From: Halieaceae bacterium
GTDB lineage: Bacteria > Pseudomonadota > Gammaproteobacteria > Pseudomonadales > Halieaceae
Length of the DNA stretch: 64,000 bases
Direction: 5' to 3'
Assembly (NCBI GenBank): GCA_902631395.1
Contig: CACOYM010000003.1
Location: 86,436-150,435, forward strand
The position numbers and the translations under genes are program-made. The notes beneath the pieces are model-generated. The model made no database searches, was not told where the DNA came from, and saw only the letters and a list, made by a program, of their open reading frames with translations. This document shows positions 14,792 to 24,317 of this stretch, in pieces (the stretch's first letter is position 1; each line of letters starts with the position of its first letter).

Positions 14792-17685
14792 CGGAGCGAT
14801 TGCCACTGCCCTACGGCAGCCGCATCAAGCGGGATACTCCGGTGAGCGCGCGTTTTGACGGGCGCGAATTGCCCGCGTTGGAGGGCGATACCGTTGCGTC
14901 TGCCCTGGTGGCCAGCGGACAGTGGGTGATCTCGCGGTCCTTTAAGTACCACCGACCGCGGGGTCCGCTGACCATGGCGGGGCATGACGCCAACACGCTG
15001 GTGCAGACGCGGGCGGCGCCCAATCGCCTTGCAGATGAATTACCCATCGCCGATTACCCCGAGACCACGGCTCAGAACTTATCGGGCAGCTTGATGGCGG
15101 ATCGTAGTGCCATCATCGACTGGTTTGGTCGCTTCCTGCCTGTAGGTTTTTACTACCGTGCCTTTTACCGACCGTTCGGCGTGTGGCACTGGTGGGAGCG
15201 AATGATTCGCAAAGCAGCTGGGCTTGGTGTGGCCAATCTGTCTGCCAGCCCTCACTACCAGGACAAGCAGTATCTGTTTTGCGATGTGGCGGTGGTCGGT
15301 GCGGGCCCTGCTGGTCTCAGTGCTGCGCTAAAGGCGGCGGAGGGTGGTGCCTCGGTTTTGCTTGTCGATGAAGAGCCTGAGTTAGGCGGCTCTCTGACGT
15401 ATCACCGCTTTGCCATCGATAGTGATGCGGTGCGAAGCGAGGCGGAGACGCTCATCGCTAAAGTTGCATCGCATCCTCGTATCAAAGTGCTTACCCATGC
15501 ACTCTGTAACGGCTGGTTTACCGATCATTATTTGCCCGTGATTCAGGGCGATCGCCTATTCAAGGTACGCGCCAAAAGTTGTGTGTTGGCGACAGGCATC
15601 AGTGAGCAGCACGTGGTGTTTCGGAACAACGATCTCCCCGGAGTGGTGCTTTGTAGTGCGCTTGAGCGCCTGCTCAACCATTATGCGGTGGCACCTCAGG
15701 GAGAGCTGGTGGTGCTTGCGGGGAATGACCAGGCCTGGATGACCGCGCTCACCGCGGCAGAGGCGGGCTTGCCTGTTGCGGCAGTCGTGGATCTCCGCGA
15801 CGCACCGGACGACGCAGCGTTGCTGGCTGAAGCGAATGCGCGGGGCATGACGGTCTACATGGGCGCCACGGTTTACACTGCGCGACGTGATTCAGAGAGT
15901 CAGTCGTTGTGCGCTGTCGACATTCATCACATCGACAGTCAGGGCGAGGTGGGTGAGCTGATCGCGCAAACAGATTGCGCGGTTCTGGCTATGAGTGCGG
16001 GCTTTATGCCGGCGTACCAGCTGGCGTGTCAGGCCGGGGCAAAACTCGACTATGACGACGGCCGCGCGGCCTTTTCTTTAAGCGGGCTTCCTGCAGGACT
16101 CTTTTTGGCTGGCAGCGTGAACAGCATGTACGCGCTGGATGCGGTGTTAGCCGATGGTCGCAACGCGGCGCGCGCCGCGCTGCGATGCATTGATATGACC
16201 GCCGACGAGGATGAGTCCGTCACCTGCGCGGCGCAGGTGAATCACTCCTGGCCCATCTTTCCTCATCCAAAGGGCAGAGAATTTGTCGATTTCGACGAGG
16301 ACCTGCAGATCAAAGACATCGTCAACGCGACCAGGCTGGGTTATCGCGATGTGCAGTTGGTAAAACGCTACTCAACGGTGGGTATGGGGCCCTCGCAGGG
16401 TCGGCACGCTGCGCTACCGACAGCTCGGTTGGTGGCAAAAGCCACTGAGCGCACAGTGAGTGAGACCGGCGTCACCACGGCCCGACCTCCGGTCAAGCCC
16501 GAGGCGCTGGGGCACATTGCCGGCCGACGTTTCCACCCCCATCGCCACACGGCGATCGCGGACCGGCATGCTGCTGCTGGCGCGCAGTGGATGCCTGTGG
16601 GCCTCTGGGGGCGACCGGCATTCTATGGTGAGCCAAACTACAAGCAGCGCTGCGTGGCTGAGGAGGTCACGGCGGTGAGGACCGGTGTCGGTGTGATCGA
16701 CGTCAGCACCTTAGGTGGTATTGAGCTTCGCGGTCCCGACGCTGCCGAGTTCATGAATCGTTTCTATACCTATGGGTTCCTTAAGCAGCCCGTAGGACGC
16801 ACCCGTTACGCCGTATTGGTGAGTGAGCAAGGCGTGGTCATGGACGATGGTGTCGCCGCGCGCCTCGCAGAAGATCGATTTTATGTCACCGCGACGACGG
16901 GCGGTGTCGACCGAGTGTATCGCGAGATGCTGCGCTGGAACGCCCAGTGGCGACTTTCCGTCGACATCACAAATCTTACGGCGGCCCTCTCGGCGATTAA
17001 TATTGCAGGCCCTGATTCTCGCGCGGTAATTGAGGCATTGGATTGTTCGATTGATCTCAGCGCTGACGCCTTTCCTTACCTCTGTTGCAGAGAAGGGGAT
17101 GTGGCTGGTGTTCCCGCGTGTCTTATGCGGGTCGGGTTCGTGGGGGAGTTGGGTTACGAGCTCCACGTGCCTAGCCTGTTTGCCGCCGCGCTGTGGGACG
17201 CGGTCATGGAGGCCGGCGAGCCATGGCGAATCAAACCCTTTGGTGTTGAGGCTCAGCGTCTGCTGCGTTTAGAGAAGGGCCACATCATTGTCGGGCAGGA
17301 CACAGATGGCATGACACACCCTAGTGAAGTGGGGCTGGACTGGGCGATAAATCGCAGCAAGCCTGATTTTGTGGGGCGCCGCTCGGTGGATATCCTCGCG
17401 GCTTCCGCGCCCATCCGGCAACTGGTCGGGTTTTCGCTGGAACTCACAGCGCCCAAACCCTTGGAAGGGCACTTGGTGATCAAGGATGGCGATATCGTGG
17501 GTAACGTTACTTCCTGTGCGGTCTCGCCCTCGCTCAATCAGATTATCGGGCTGGCCTACGCGCACCCAGACACTGCGAACCCGGGCGATCGAATTGCGAT
17601 TCGTACTGAGGGTGGTGTGCTGGTGCAGGCTCGAGTTGAAGGCCTTCCATTTTACGACCCGCAAAACGCGAGGCAAGCGTTATGA
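14788..17685 (+). CDS. soxA: Sarcosine oxidase, alpha subunit
   Basis: This is a 965-residue subunit with the full domain order. An N-terminal degenerate Fer2-like domain (residues 1-90, SRSFKYHRPRG) is followed by a NAD-binding flavoprotein region starting at VAVVGAGPAGLSAAL (about 168-182), then a C-terminal aminomethyltransferase/GcvT-like folate domain from about residue 590, with TRYAVLVSEQGVVMDDGV and GELGYELHVP. In the complex it binds NAD and tetrahydrofolate, converting the methyl carbon to 5,10-methylene-THF. It starts at GTG overlapping soxD and ends overlapping soxG by 4 nt. Length is normal. Confidence 0.95.
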   Translation: MTERLPLPYGSRIKRDTPVSARFDGRELPALEGDTVASALVASGQWVISRSFKYHRPRGPLTMAGHDANTLVQTRAAPNRLADELPIADYPETTAQNLSGSLMADRSAIIDWFGRFLPVGFYYRAFYRPFGVWHWWERMIRKAAGLGVANLSASPHYQDKQYLFCDVAVVGAGPAGLSAALKAAEGGASVLLVDEEPELGGSLTYHRFAIDSDAVRSEAETLIAKVASHPRIKVLTHALCNGWFTDHYLPVIQGDRLFKVRAKSCVLATGISEQHVVFRNNDLPGVVLCSALERLLNHYAVAPQGELVVLAGNDQAWMTALTAAEAGLPVAAVVDLRDAPDDAALLAEANARGMTVYMGATVYTARRDSESQSLCAVDIHHIDSQGEVGELIAQTDCAVLAMSAGFMPAYQLACQAGAKLDYDDGRAAFSLSGLPAGLFLAGSVNSMYALDAVLADGRNAARAALRCIDMTADEDESVTCAAQVNHSWPIFPHPKGREFVDFDEDLQIKDIVNATRLGYRDVQLVKRYSTVGMGPSQGRHAALPTARLVAKATERTVSETGVTTARPPVKPEALGHIAGRRFHPHRHTAIADRHAAAGAQWMPVGLWGRPAFYGEPNYKQRCVAEEVTAVRTGVGVIDVSTLGGIELRGPDAAEFMNRFYTYGFLKQPVGRTRYAVLVSEQGVVMDDGVAARLAEDRFYVTATTGGVDRVYREMLRWNAQWRLSVDITNLTAALSAINIAGPDSRAVIEALDCSIDLSADAFPYLCCREGDVAGVPACLMRVGFVGELGYELHVPSLFAAALWDAVMEAGEPWRIKPFGVEAQRLLRLEKGHIIVGQDTDGMTHPSEVGLDWAINRSKPDFVGRRSVDILAASAPIRQLVGFSLELTAPKPLEGHLVIKDGDIVGNVTSCAVSPSLNQIIGLAYAHPDTANPGDRIAIRTEGGVLVQARVEGLPFYDPQNARQAL

Positions 17686-18239
17686 GCCTGCGAAGTCCGC
17701 TAGAAGGCAGAGGGATGATCGAGGGGCACGGTGGGCTTCGACTGATTGATCTCACGCTTGCGCGTCGAGGGGGATTGCGGGGCAGCGGTGCTCGGGAGTG
17801 GTTATTGAGTCAGGGGCATACAGTGCCTGCTGCGCCGAATCAGATTGTGGCCAGCGGCGAATCGGACTCAGTGATGTCGCTGAGTCATCGCGAGTTTTGG
17901 CTGTTACAACCGAATTGTGGGGCCTCTTCAGCCCGACCGGCAGCCGTGGCAGTCGCGGCAGGCATCTGGCCGTTATACTGCCAGCACAGTCATGCGTGGC
18001 TGCAGGTGGCAGGAGAGCCACGGGCCGAGATCATGGCGAAGCTCTGTGGCGTGGATCTCTCAGAAGCTGCGTTTCCGCAAGGTAGTGTGGCCCAGACGCA
18101 AGTTGCTAGGGTGTCGGTGATTGTCGCCGCCCATCAGGATCAAGACGGCCGGTCCGTTTTTTCAATTTTCGTAGACCAATCCCTCGCCCGCTATCTATGG
18201 GAGGTGATTTCAGATGCGATGAAAGAGTGGCTCGGGTAG
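17682..18239 (+). CDS. soxG: Sarcosine oxidase, gamma subunit
   Basis: This is a 185-residue gamma subunit. It is recognised from its position directly after soxA (ATGA overlap) and from the family pattern: a central LSHREFWLL strand, then HSHAWLQVAGEPRAEIMAKLCGVDLSEAAFPQGSVAQTQVARVSVIV, and the C-terminal DQSLARYLWEVISDAMKEW. Gamma subunits are GcvT-like structural partners without cofactors. It is the last gene of the operon. The convergent Ldh-family gene ends 3 bp downstream, so no terminator space remains between them. Confidence 0.9.
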   Translation: MSLRSPLEGRGMIEGHGGLRLIDLTLARRGGLRGSGAREWLLSQGHTVPAAPNQIVASGESDSVMSLSHREFWLLQPNCGASSARPAAVAVAAGIWPLYCQHSHAWLQVAGEPRAEIMAKLCGVDLSEAAFPQGSVAQTQVARVSVIVAAHQDQDGRSVFSIFVDQSLARYLWEVISDAMKEWLG

Positions 18240-18241
18240 CG

Positions 18242-19243
18242 CTAGCCGCCGGCCGCCAGCGTCTCGATTTGCTCCAATAGCGTCTCCGGTACTTCAACGC
18301 CCTCTGTCTCATGCTTCAGGCGCTCAGCCCCGCGGCGTGCGCCGGGGATCCGCACATCATTGCCTTCAGTGAGCGCGCTGAACATGGTCTCAAGGTGAGG
18401 AACAAAACCGGTGCCGAAAAATTCCGGATCCATCGCGATAATGGTTTGGCCCACATTGGGGGGGCCGCCTTCGGTGTTCGCGAACATCGAGGCCTCGTAG
18501 GAGCAGTTGCTACCAGTGAGTACACCTGCGAGTACATCCACCATTAAGCCCAGACCAAAGCCTTTGGGCCCGCCCACTGGGAGTTGCGCGCCTTTAAGTC
18601 CCGCCGCTGGGTCCGTGGTGGGGTTGCCATCCGGATCGATCGCATGGCCGAGCTCAATCTCGCGGCCTTCCGCGGCGGCGCGCACCAGATTCACGCGTGC
18701 GGTCGAGGCAGTAGCCATATCGATCACTAGTGGCTCATCACCTGCGCGCGGGGCGCCCATCGCAAAGGGATTGGTGCCAAAGAAGGGCACCCTGCCACCG
18801 TGCGCTGCCACGGCTTTGGAGCTGTTGGCGAACATCAATGACACAAAACCCTCGCGTGCGAGGCGTCGCACAAACCACCCTAGCACGCCCGCCGATGAAG
18901 ACTGATGAATCGACATTAGCCCCACACCCTGAGAACGGGTCGTCTCGATGAGCCGCCCCTCGGCAATCACATAAGCGTGGTGGCAAAAGCCAAAATCCGC
19001 ATCGATCACGGTGGTCGATTCTGAGGTTTTGACTATTTTTGGTACCGCGGCTGGATTCACTTTGCCGCAGCGAAGATGCTTGAGGTACAGATGCAGATAG
19101 CCAAGTCCCACATTGCGGATGCCCTCGGCCTCCGCGTCCATGATCTCTTCGGCAACGATGGTTGCTTGTTCGTCACTGGCACCGGCGCGCTTAAGCGCAT
19201 CAAAGCAGAGCGCTTCAATCTGATCGAGGGTGAGTACAGGCAT
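18242..19243 (-). CDS. Ldh-family (malate/L-lactate/ureidoglycolate) NAD(P) oxidoreductase
   Basis: This is a 333-residue member of the non-Rossmann malate/L-sulfolactate/ureidoglycolate dehydrogenase family. VGLMSIHQSSSAGVLGWFVRRLA holds the family histidine region, followed by GTNPFAMGAPRAGDEPLVIDMATAS and KGFGLGLMVDVLAGVLTG. It reduces or oxidises 2-hydroxy/2-oxo acids, or related imines, with NAD(P)H. The start is an ATG at 19241-19243. It is convergent with soxG and precedes no other minus-strand gene closely (the SDR begins 856 bp upstream on the same strand and ends 100 bp upstream of this start). The substrate is unresolved. Confidence 0.92.
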   Translation of the reverse strand: MPVLTLDQIEALCFDALKRAGASDEQATIVAEEIMDAEAEGIRNVGLGYLHLYLKHLRCGKVNPAAVPKIVKTSESTTVIDADFGFCHHAYVIAEGRLIETTRSQGVGLMSIHQSSSAGVLGWFVRRLAREGFVSLMFANSSKAVAAHGGRVPFFGTNPFAMGAPRAGDEPLVIDMATASTARVNLVRAAAEGREIELGHAIDPDGNPTTDPAAGLKGAQLPVGGPKGFGLGLMVDVLAGVLTGSNCSYEASMFANTEGGPPNVGQTIIAMDPEFFGTGFVPHLETMFSALTEGNDVRIPGARRGAERLKHETEGVEVPETLLEQIETLAAGG

Positions 19244-19343
19244 TGCTGGCTCCTTGATTCAGCCCAAATTGTGTCGAAAAGCAGCGTTACCTGCAGATAG
19301 GCATGTGGTCAGCGGCGTTGAGCGCGGGAGGTCCAACTGCTTG

Positions 19344-20099
19344 TTAAATCGCGGTCCAGCCACCATCGACAGAGAACAGCATACCCGTCACGAAGCTAGA
19401 GGCATCGCTCGCCAGCCACATAGCGGCCATGGCCACGTCTTCAGGGGTACCGAGCCGATTCATAGGATGACGACTTGCAAGGTGTGCGCGACCTTCCTCA
19501 GGAACGGACTCTCTCAGTAAGGGCGTGTCAATGAAGCCGGGGCAGATCGCGTTAATGCGAATTCCCGATTCGCCATATTCCACCGCCGTGTTGCGAGTCA
19601 GGCCGCCCACTGCGTACTTTGAGGCGACATACAGCCCCGCACCGGGAAAGGTAGTTTTGCTTAAAGCCGAAGCCATGTTGATGATGTGTCCTGAACCGGC
19701 AGAGGACATGATTTTGAGACTCTCGCGCATACAGAGCCACACACCCTTAAGATTGATGCTCATGAGTCGATCGTAGTCGGCCTCGTCGGTTTCCCCAAGC
19801 GGCACCAGCGGTGAGCCGACGCCAGCGTTATTCAGCACAATATCTAGTGACCCCATAGCTTTTGCAGTGTTGGCGAAGAAGCCTGCTACCTCAGCTGAGT
19901 CGGCCACGTCACATAATTGGGCATAGTGTTTTCCGCCAATGGCTACGAGCCTGGCCAATGCCTTGTCCAGCCTCGCCTGCTCCACGTCACATATAGCGAC
20001 GTCCGCCCCGGCAGTCACAAAAGCCTCAGCACAGGCCAGGCCAATGCCGGCGCCTGCGCCGGTAATAAGAATTTTTTTACCTTTCAGCGACAGTTCCAC
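19344..20099 (-). CDS. SDR-family NAD(P)-dependent oxidoreductase
   Basis: This is a 251-residue classical short-chain dehydrogenase starting at GTG 20097-20099, with GGGAGC about 6 nt upstream. It shows TGAGAGIG (about 13-20), NNAGVG (about 90-95), a catalytic YxxxK in YVASKYAVGG (about 155-164) with the serine before it, PGFIDTP and the C-terminal VDGGW. The predicted activity is reversible alcohol/ketone oxidation. It sits 100 bp upstream of the Ldh-family gene on the same strand, so the two could form a transcript. The substrate is unknown. Confidence 0.92.
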   Translation of the reverse strand: MELSLKGKKILITGAGAGIGLACAEAFVTAGADVAICDVEQARLDKALARLVAIGGKHYAQLCDVADSAEVAGFFANTAKAMGSLDIVLNNAGVGSPLVPLGETDEADYDRLMSINLKGVWLCMRESLKIMSSAGSGHIINMASALSKTTFPGAGLYVASKYAVGGLTRNTAVEYGESGIRINAICPGFIDTPLLRESVPEEGRAHLASRHPMNRLGTPEDVAMAAMWLASDASSFVTGMLFSVDGGWTAI

Positions 20100-20281
20100 G
20101 ATGTGCTCCCTCGATTAACTCAGCGATAGAGAATACTCGGTCTGACCGCTTTGCGCTCACCCCGGCAGCCCTTAAAAGTTTTTGTGGCACCAGCGGTGGG
20201 TGTAGATCAAACTAAAGGGCTGATTATGCAGTCGGAGGAGCGAATGTTAGCTTGCTACCGATCCCTACAAGGAGTTCCATC

Positions 20282-21472
20282 ATGTCGCATGCTGTGATCG
20301 TCGATAGCATTCGCACCGGGCTGACCAAGTCGTTCCGAGGCAGTTTTAACCTGACCCGGTCGGACGACATGGTGGCGCACCTTATCGATGCGCTGCTGGA
20401 CAGGAACCGCAAGGTGGATGCAACCCAGGTCGACGATGTGATTCTTGGCGCCGCAAGTCAAACCGGCGAGCAAAGCCATAATCTGGCTCGCATGGCAGCA
20501 GTGCTCTCTCGTTTACCCATCGAAACAACAGGAACGACGGTTAGTCGCTTCTGTGCATCGGGTCTTCAAACTATTGCCATGGCGGCTCAGCAAATCGACT
20601 CGGGCTTCGCCAATGTCATGATCGCGGGCGGGGTCGAATCAATCTCAATGCGTCAGCGTCAGGAGCCGGGTGCGTTTGAACATAATCCCCGCTTTCAGGA
20701 GGTGAAGCCTGCTATTTACATGGAAATGGGCCATACCGCCGAAGTCGTGGCGGAGCGCTACGGTGTATCGCGTGAGGAGCAGGATGCCTATGCCCTTCAA
20801 AGCCAACATCGCTATGGTGAGGCGTTGCGTAAGAATCTGCTAGTCGATGAGATCGTGCCAATCCCGACGACGATGCAGGTAACGGATCGCGAGAGTGGCG
20901 ATACCCGGCTTCAGGCGGTGACAGTTTCGGCAGATGAGTGTCAGCGTCCTGATACGACGGCAGAGGGGCTCGCCTCGCTCAAGCCTGTGTTCAACGAAAA
21001 TGGCTCTGTGACCGCCGGCAATGCATCGCAGTTAAGTGACGGTGCGTCAATGACGCTACTCATGTCGCCCACGCTCGCCGATAGTCTGGCGATCGAACCG
21101 TTAGGCGCATTCCTCGGTTTTGTGACGGCAGGTTGCGAGCCTGACGAGATGGGCGTAGGTCCGGTTTTTGCGATCCCAAAGTTACTGGAAAGAGCGGGCC
21201 TCACAATGGAGGACATCGACCTCTGGGAACTCAATGAAGCCTTTGCATCACAGTGCGTTTACTGCCGGGACCAGTTGGGTATTGATAATGATCGCTACAA
21301 TGTGAACGGTGGCAGCATTGCCATTGGCCACCCCTTTGGAATGACAGGTTCCCGGCTTGTGGGTCATGCATTGCGAGAGCTGCGTCGCCGCGGCGGACGT
21401 TATGGTGTTGTCTCAATGTGCGTGGCGGGTGGTCAGGGTGCTGCGGGCTTGATCGAGGCTTTCTCAGCATAG
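20282..21472 (+). CDS. Acetyl-CoA acetyltransferase (thiolase)
   Basis: I start it at ATG 20282 because AAGGAG lies 8 nt upstream. The longer frame from 20252 has no such site. The 396-residue protein has the thiolase nucleophile C91 in SRFCASGLQT, the histidine in GGSIAIGHPFGMTGSR and the second cysteine in CVAGGQGAAGL. It catalyses reversible cleavage of a 3-ketoacyl-CoA to acetyl-CoA and a shortened acyl-CoA. The long gap to the SDR start (182 bp) should hold its promoter. No beta-oxidation partner is directly adjacent, so the chain length is unknown. Confidence 0.94.
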   Translation: MSHAVIVDSIRTGLTKSFRGSFNLTRSDDMVAHLIDALLDRNRKVDATQVDDVILGAASQTGEQSHNLARMAAVLSRLPIETTGTTVSRFCASGLQTIAMAAQQIDSGFANVMIAGGVESISMRQRQEPGAFEHNPRFQEVKPAIYMEMGHTAEVVAERYGVSREEQDAYALQSQHRYGEALRKNLLVDEIVPIPTTMQVTDRESGDTRLQAVTVSADECQRPDTTAEGLASLKPVFNENGSVTAGNASQLSDGASMTLLMSPTLADSLAIEPLGAFLGFVTAGCEPDEMGVGPVFAIPKLLERAGLTMEDIDLWELNEAFASQCVYCRDQLGIDNDRYNVNGGSIAIGHPFGMTGSRLVGHALRELRRRGGRYGVVSMCVAGGQGAAGLIEAFSA

Positions 21473-21520
21473 TCCGATTGCGAAGACTAGCCTCAGGCTT
21501 CCGGCGAGAGGTATAAATCC

Positions 21521-22480
21521 ATGCAGTTCGATGTCTATAACGGCGATGCAGACGGGATTTGCTCTCTGCTGCAGCTGCGGCTCGAAAACCCGCTGATGGC
21601 AGAGCGCGTGACCGGCGTTAAGCGGGACATTTCGCTATTGGAGCGTGTGCAGGCGAATGCCGGTGACCACGTCACGGTGCTCGATATCTCCATGGCCAAA
21701 AATAGAGAGGCATTGAATCGTCTTTTGCAGCGCGGCGTGAAAATAGACTACGTGGATCATCACGCATTCGGTGATATGCCGGTTCATAAGAATCTCAATG
21801 CGACCATCAGCGAGGCCCCAGAGGTCTGTACTGCACTTATAGTTAATGGTCGTTTGCGGGGTGCCCGGGTCGAGTGGGCCATCACCGGTGCCTTTGGAGA
21901 CAATCTGGATGAACCAGCTCGGCAAATGGCTGCCAAAGCGAACCTGTCAGCGCCTGAAATAAAACAGCTCCGTGAGCTCGGGATTTGCATTAACTACAAC
22001 GGCTACGGACCGTCGCTGGAGGATCTGCACTTCCATCCTGACAGTTTGTATTCTGCGCTATACGAGGCAGGGAACCCGGCCGCATTTCTGCACTCAGAGG
22101 CGTTCAGGCAGTTGCAGGTGGGGTATCAGGAGGATGTCGCAGCATTCCAAGCATTAGCGCCCTCGCATGAAGAGCCGGGCTTTGCCACATATCAGCTACC
22201 GAATGCGGCGTGGGCGCGCCGTGTAAGCGGCGTTTTTAGCAACGAGTTGGTCCGTGCCTACCCTAGCAGAGCACACGCAGTCCTGACGGAGTTGGAAGAT
22301 GGTGCTTTTTTAGTGAGCGTGAGAGCGCCTTTCGAACGGCGCACCGGTGCCGAAGCGGTATGTTCACAGTTTGCCACCGGTGGCGGCCGTGAGGCAGCGG
22401 CGGGGATTAATAGACTGCCTAAGACTGAGATTGAACGATTGATTGAGGCGCTGGCCGCCCAATACGGTCGCCAGCGTTAG
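21521..22480 (+). CDS. DHH-family phosphoesterase-like protein
   Basis: This is a 319-residue protein of the DHH superfamily. The metal-binding motifs are recognisable: NGDADGICSL (residues 8-17), TVLDISMAKNR (about 53) and the signature YVDHHAFGD (about 77-85), with a DHHA1-like C-terminus ending TGGGREAAAGIN. The usual GGGH of DHHA1 is GGGR here. Characterised relatives cleave phosphodiester or pyrophosphate bonds (RecJ, NrnA, PPX-like), but the substrate of this subgroup is unknown. It starts 48 nt after the thiolase, with GAGAGG upstream, and may share its transcript. Confidence 0.85.
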   Translation: MQFDVYNGDADGICSLLQLRLENPLMAERVTGVKRDISLLERVQANAGDHVTVLDISMAKNREALNRLLQRGVKIDYVDHHAFGDMPVHKNLNATISEAPEVCTALIVNGRLRGARVEWAITGAFGDNLDEPARQMAAKANLSAPEIKQLRELGICINYNGYGPSLEDLHFHPDSLYSALYEAGNPAAFLHSEAFRQLQVGYQEDVAAFQALAPSHEEPGFATYQLPNAAWARRVSGVFSNELVRAYPSRAHAVLTELEDGAFLVSVRAPFERRTGAEAVCSQFATGGGREAAAGINRLPKTEIERLIEALAAQYGRQR

Positions 22481-22485
22481 AGGAT

Positions 22486-24108
22486 TTAGGCTGCACGGTT
22501 GCTGAACGACAACTCCGGGAAGCCGTCTTCTGCTGACTCGCGCAATTTTCCGTAGTAGACATGCGCGCCACCAAAATAGACCAGCACGCGCGGCTTTCTC
22601 TGCTCTAAATTGGCGCCCATCATCCAGGAGTTTACTTTGTCTCCCTGAGCCATCAGGGTCTGTTCATGAATCTCAGCGGTGTGCGCTGACCATTCATCTT
22701 CGGCCTCTTGGCTTGGCTGGAAGAGGTCGTGGCCTTCTGATTCCATTTTTTGTATGCAGTCCGTGATGTAGGCCACGTTCTGCTCGATGGATGTCGGCAG
22801 GTTGGCGAAGGGTGCCTGAGGGCCGGTAATCATAAAGAAGTTAGGGTAGCCGGCAGCGTAGACACCCATAATCGACTTCGATTCTTCGTCCCACTTCTCC
22901 CGCAGCGTGCGCCCATCGCTGCCGCGGATGTCAATCGCTTCCAGCGCTCCGGTGTAGGCCTGGAAGCCAGTTGCCAATACGATGATGTCGAACTCGTAAA
23001 GATTCTCGGTCGTTTGTATGCCGGTCTCGGCGATCTCCTGGATCGGCTCACGGTCTTTGATGTCAACGAGCTTCACGTTGTCGCGGTTGTAGGCCTCGTA
23101 GTAGCCGTGATCTAGAGGCGGGCGCTTGGCAAATAGCGGGTACCCCTTGGGTGTCAGTAGCTCGGCCAGCTCGGGATCGTTGACCTTTTCTTTGATTTTG
23201 CTGGTGATGAAATCGGAGGCCATTTGATTCGCTTCTGCGCTGCCCAGCAGGTCATCGAATGTCTCAAATACCCAACGGAAGCTACCTTTCCAATGCTCCT
23301 CAAAGATGCGCTGAACTTCCTCTGGTGGTGTATCCACGGCGTTGCGTCCCGGCGGCTGTTCGAAAGCCATACCGAACATGTGGTTGCGAGCCTTGGCGAT
23401 AATTTCGTCGTAGTTGTCTTTAATCTCTTTTTCCCACTCAGGCGTCATATCTTTCTGCATGGCGGGTAAGACAAAATTGGGAGTGCGCTGGAATACCGTT
23501 ACCTGTGCGGCGGTTTTCGCAATCTCTGGCAGCATCTGTACTGTTGTAGCGCCCGCGCCAATGATGCCGACGCGCTTGCCCGCCACGTCGAGGCCTTCAG
23601 GCCACCGGGAAGAGTGGAAAATGGGTCCCGTGAAGCGGTCTTGTCCTGAAATGTTTGGCAGCACGGGATGTGAAATCATGCCCATGGCGCTGATGAAATA
23701 CTTAGCGGTGTGGACTTTCCCGCCCTGAGTGCGGACGACCCATAACCCCGTATCATTGTCGAACTCGGCACTCTCGACTTCCGTACTCAACTGGAACATG
23801 GGCCACAGCGAGAACTTATCCATAACGAACTTGAGATAGTTTTGCGTCTCCTCCCCGCCCGAATAGCGTTTGCTCCAAGACCACTCCTGAAGCACTTCTT
23901 TCGAGAAGGTCAGGCAGTAGTAGTAGGACTCACTGTCAGTGGCCGCGCCGGGATACTTGTTCCAGGCCCAGGTGCCCCCCACGTCGCTGGCACGATCAAA
24001 CACCTTCACGTTGAAGCCCGCTTCACGAAGGTGGTAGCTCAAGGAGATACCGGCGAAGCCAGCACCCACAGCAATCACATCGTAATCGGCGGTATGTGTC
24101 GTACTCAT
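22486..24108 (-). CDS. Baeyer-Villiger-type flavin monooxygenase (cyclohexanone monooxygenase family)
   Basis: The start is ATG 24106-24108 with AGGAG 8 nt upstream, giving 540 residues. An in-frame ATG 57 bp further upstream lacks such a site. FAD motif GAGFAGIS sits near residues 15-22 and NADPH motif GIIGAGATTVQ in the middle. The BVMO fingerprint is present as FTGPIFHSSRWPEG (F-x-G-x3-H-x3-W-P form). These enzymes insert one oxygen of O2 next to a ketone carbonyl, giving an ester or lactone, or oxidise sulfur. The gene is divergent from the F420 operon. The ketone substrate is unknown. A lactone product would feed a 4-hydroxyacid pathway like the one predicted at 36-42 kb. Confidence 0.93.
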   Translation of the reverse strand: MSTTHTADYDVIAVGAGFAGISLSYHLREAGFNVKVFDRASDVGGTWAWNKYPGAATDSESYYYCLTFSKEVLQEWSWSKRYSGGEETQNYLKFVMDKFSLWPMFQLSTEVESAEFDNDTGLWVVRTQGGKVHTAKYFISAMGMISHPVLPNISGQDRFTGPIFHSSRWPEGLDVAGKRVGIIGAGATTVQMLPEIAKTAAQVTVFQRTPNFVLPAMQKDMTPEWEKEIKDNYDEIIAKARNHMFGMAFEQPPGRNAVDTPPEEVQRIFEEHWKGSFRWVFETFDDLLGSAEANQMASDFITSKIKEKVNDPELAELLTPKGYPLFAKRPPLDHGYYEAYNRDNVKLVDIKDREPIQEIAETGIQTTENLYEFDIIVLATGFQAYTGALEAIDIRGSDGRTLREKWDEESKSIMGVYAAGYPNFFMITGPQAPFANLPTSIEQNVAYITDCIQKMESEGHDLFQPSQEAEDEWSAHTAEIHEQTLMAQGDKVNSWMMGANLEQRKPRVLVYFGGAHVYYGKLRESAEDGFPELSFSNRAA

Positions 24109-24317
24109 AACTTTCTCCTGCTCACTGTAGCTCCTGCTAGGCGGCTGATACTCCAGTACACTCACGGTCTGTGCGGTCGATTCACCGCTTTTTTTCGCTC
24201 GGCTCTTGCCTCGAGCCAGTCTGAGCTAAACTTACTTGTGTTCAGCAAGTCGCGATCGTAACTATCGCCAACGCCCTGAACCTTGTCAACGATCACTCCA
24301 CAATAGAGGTTAAACAT

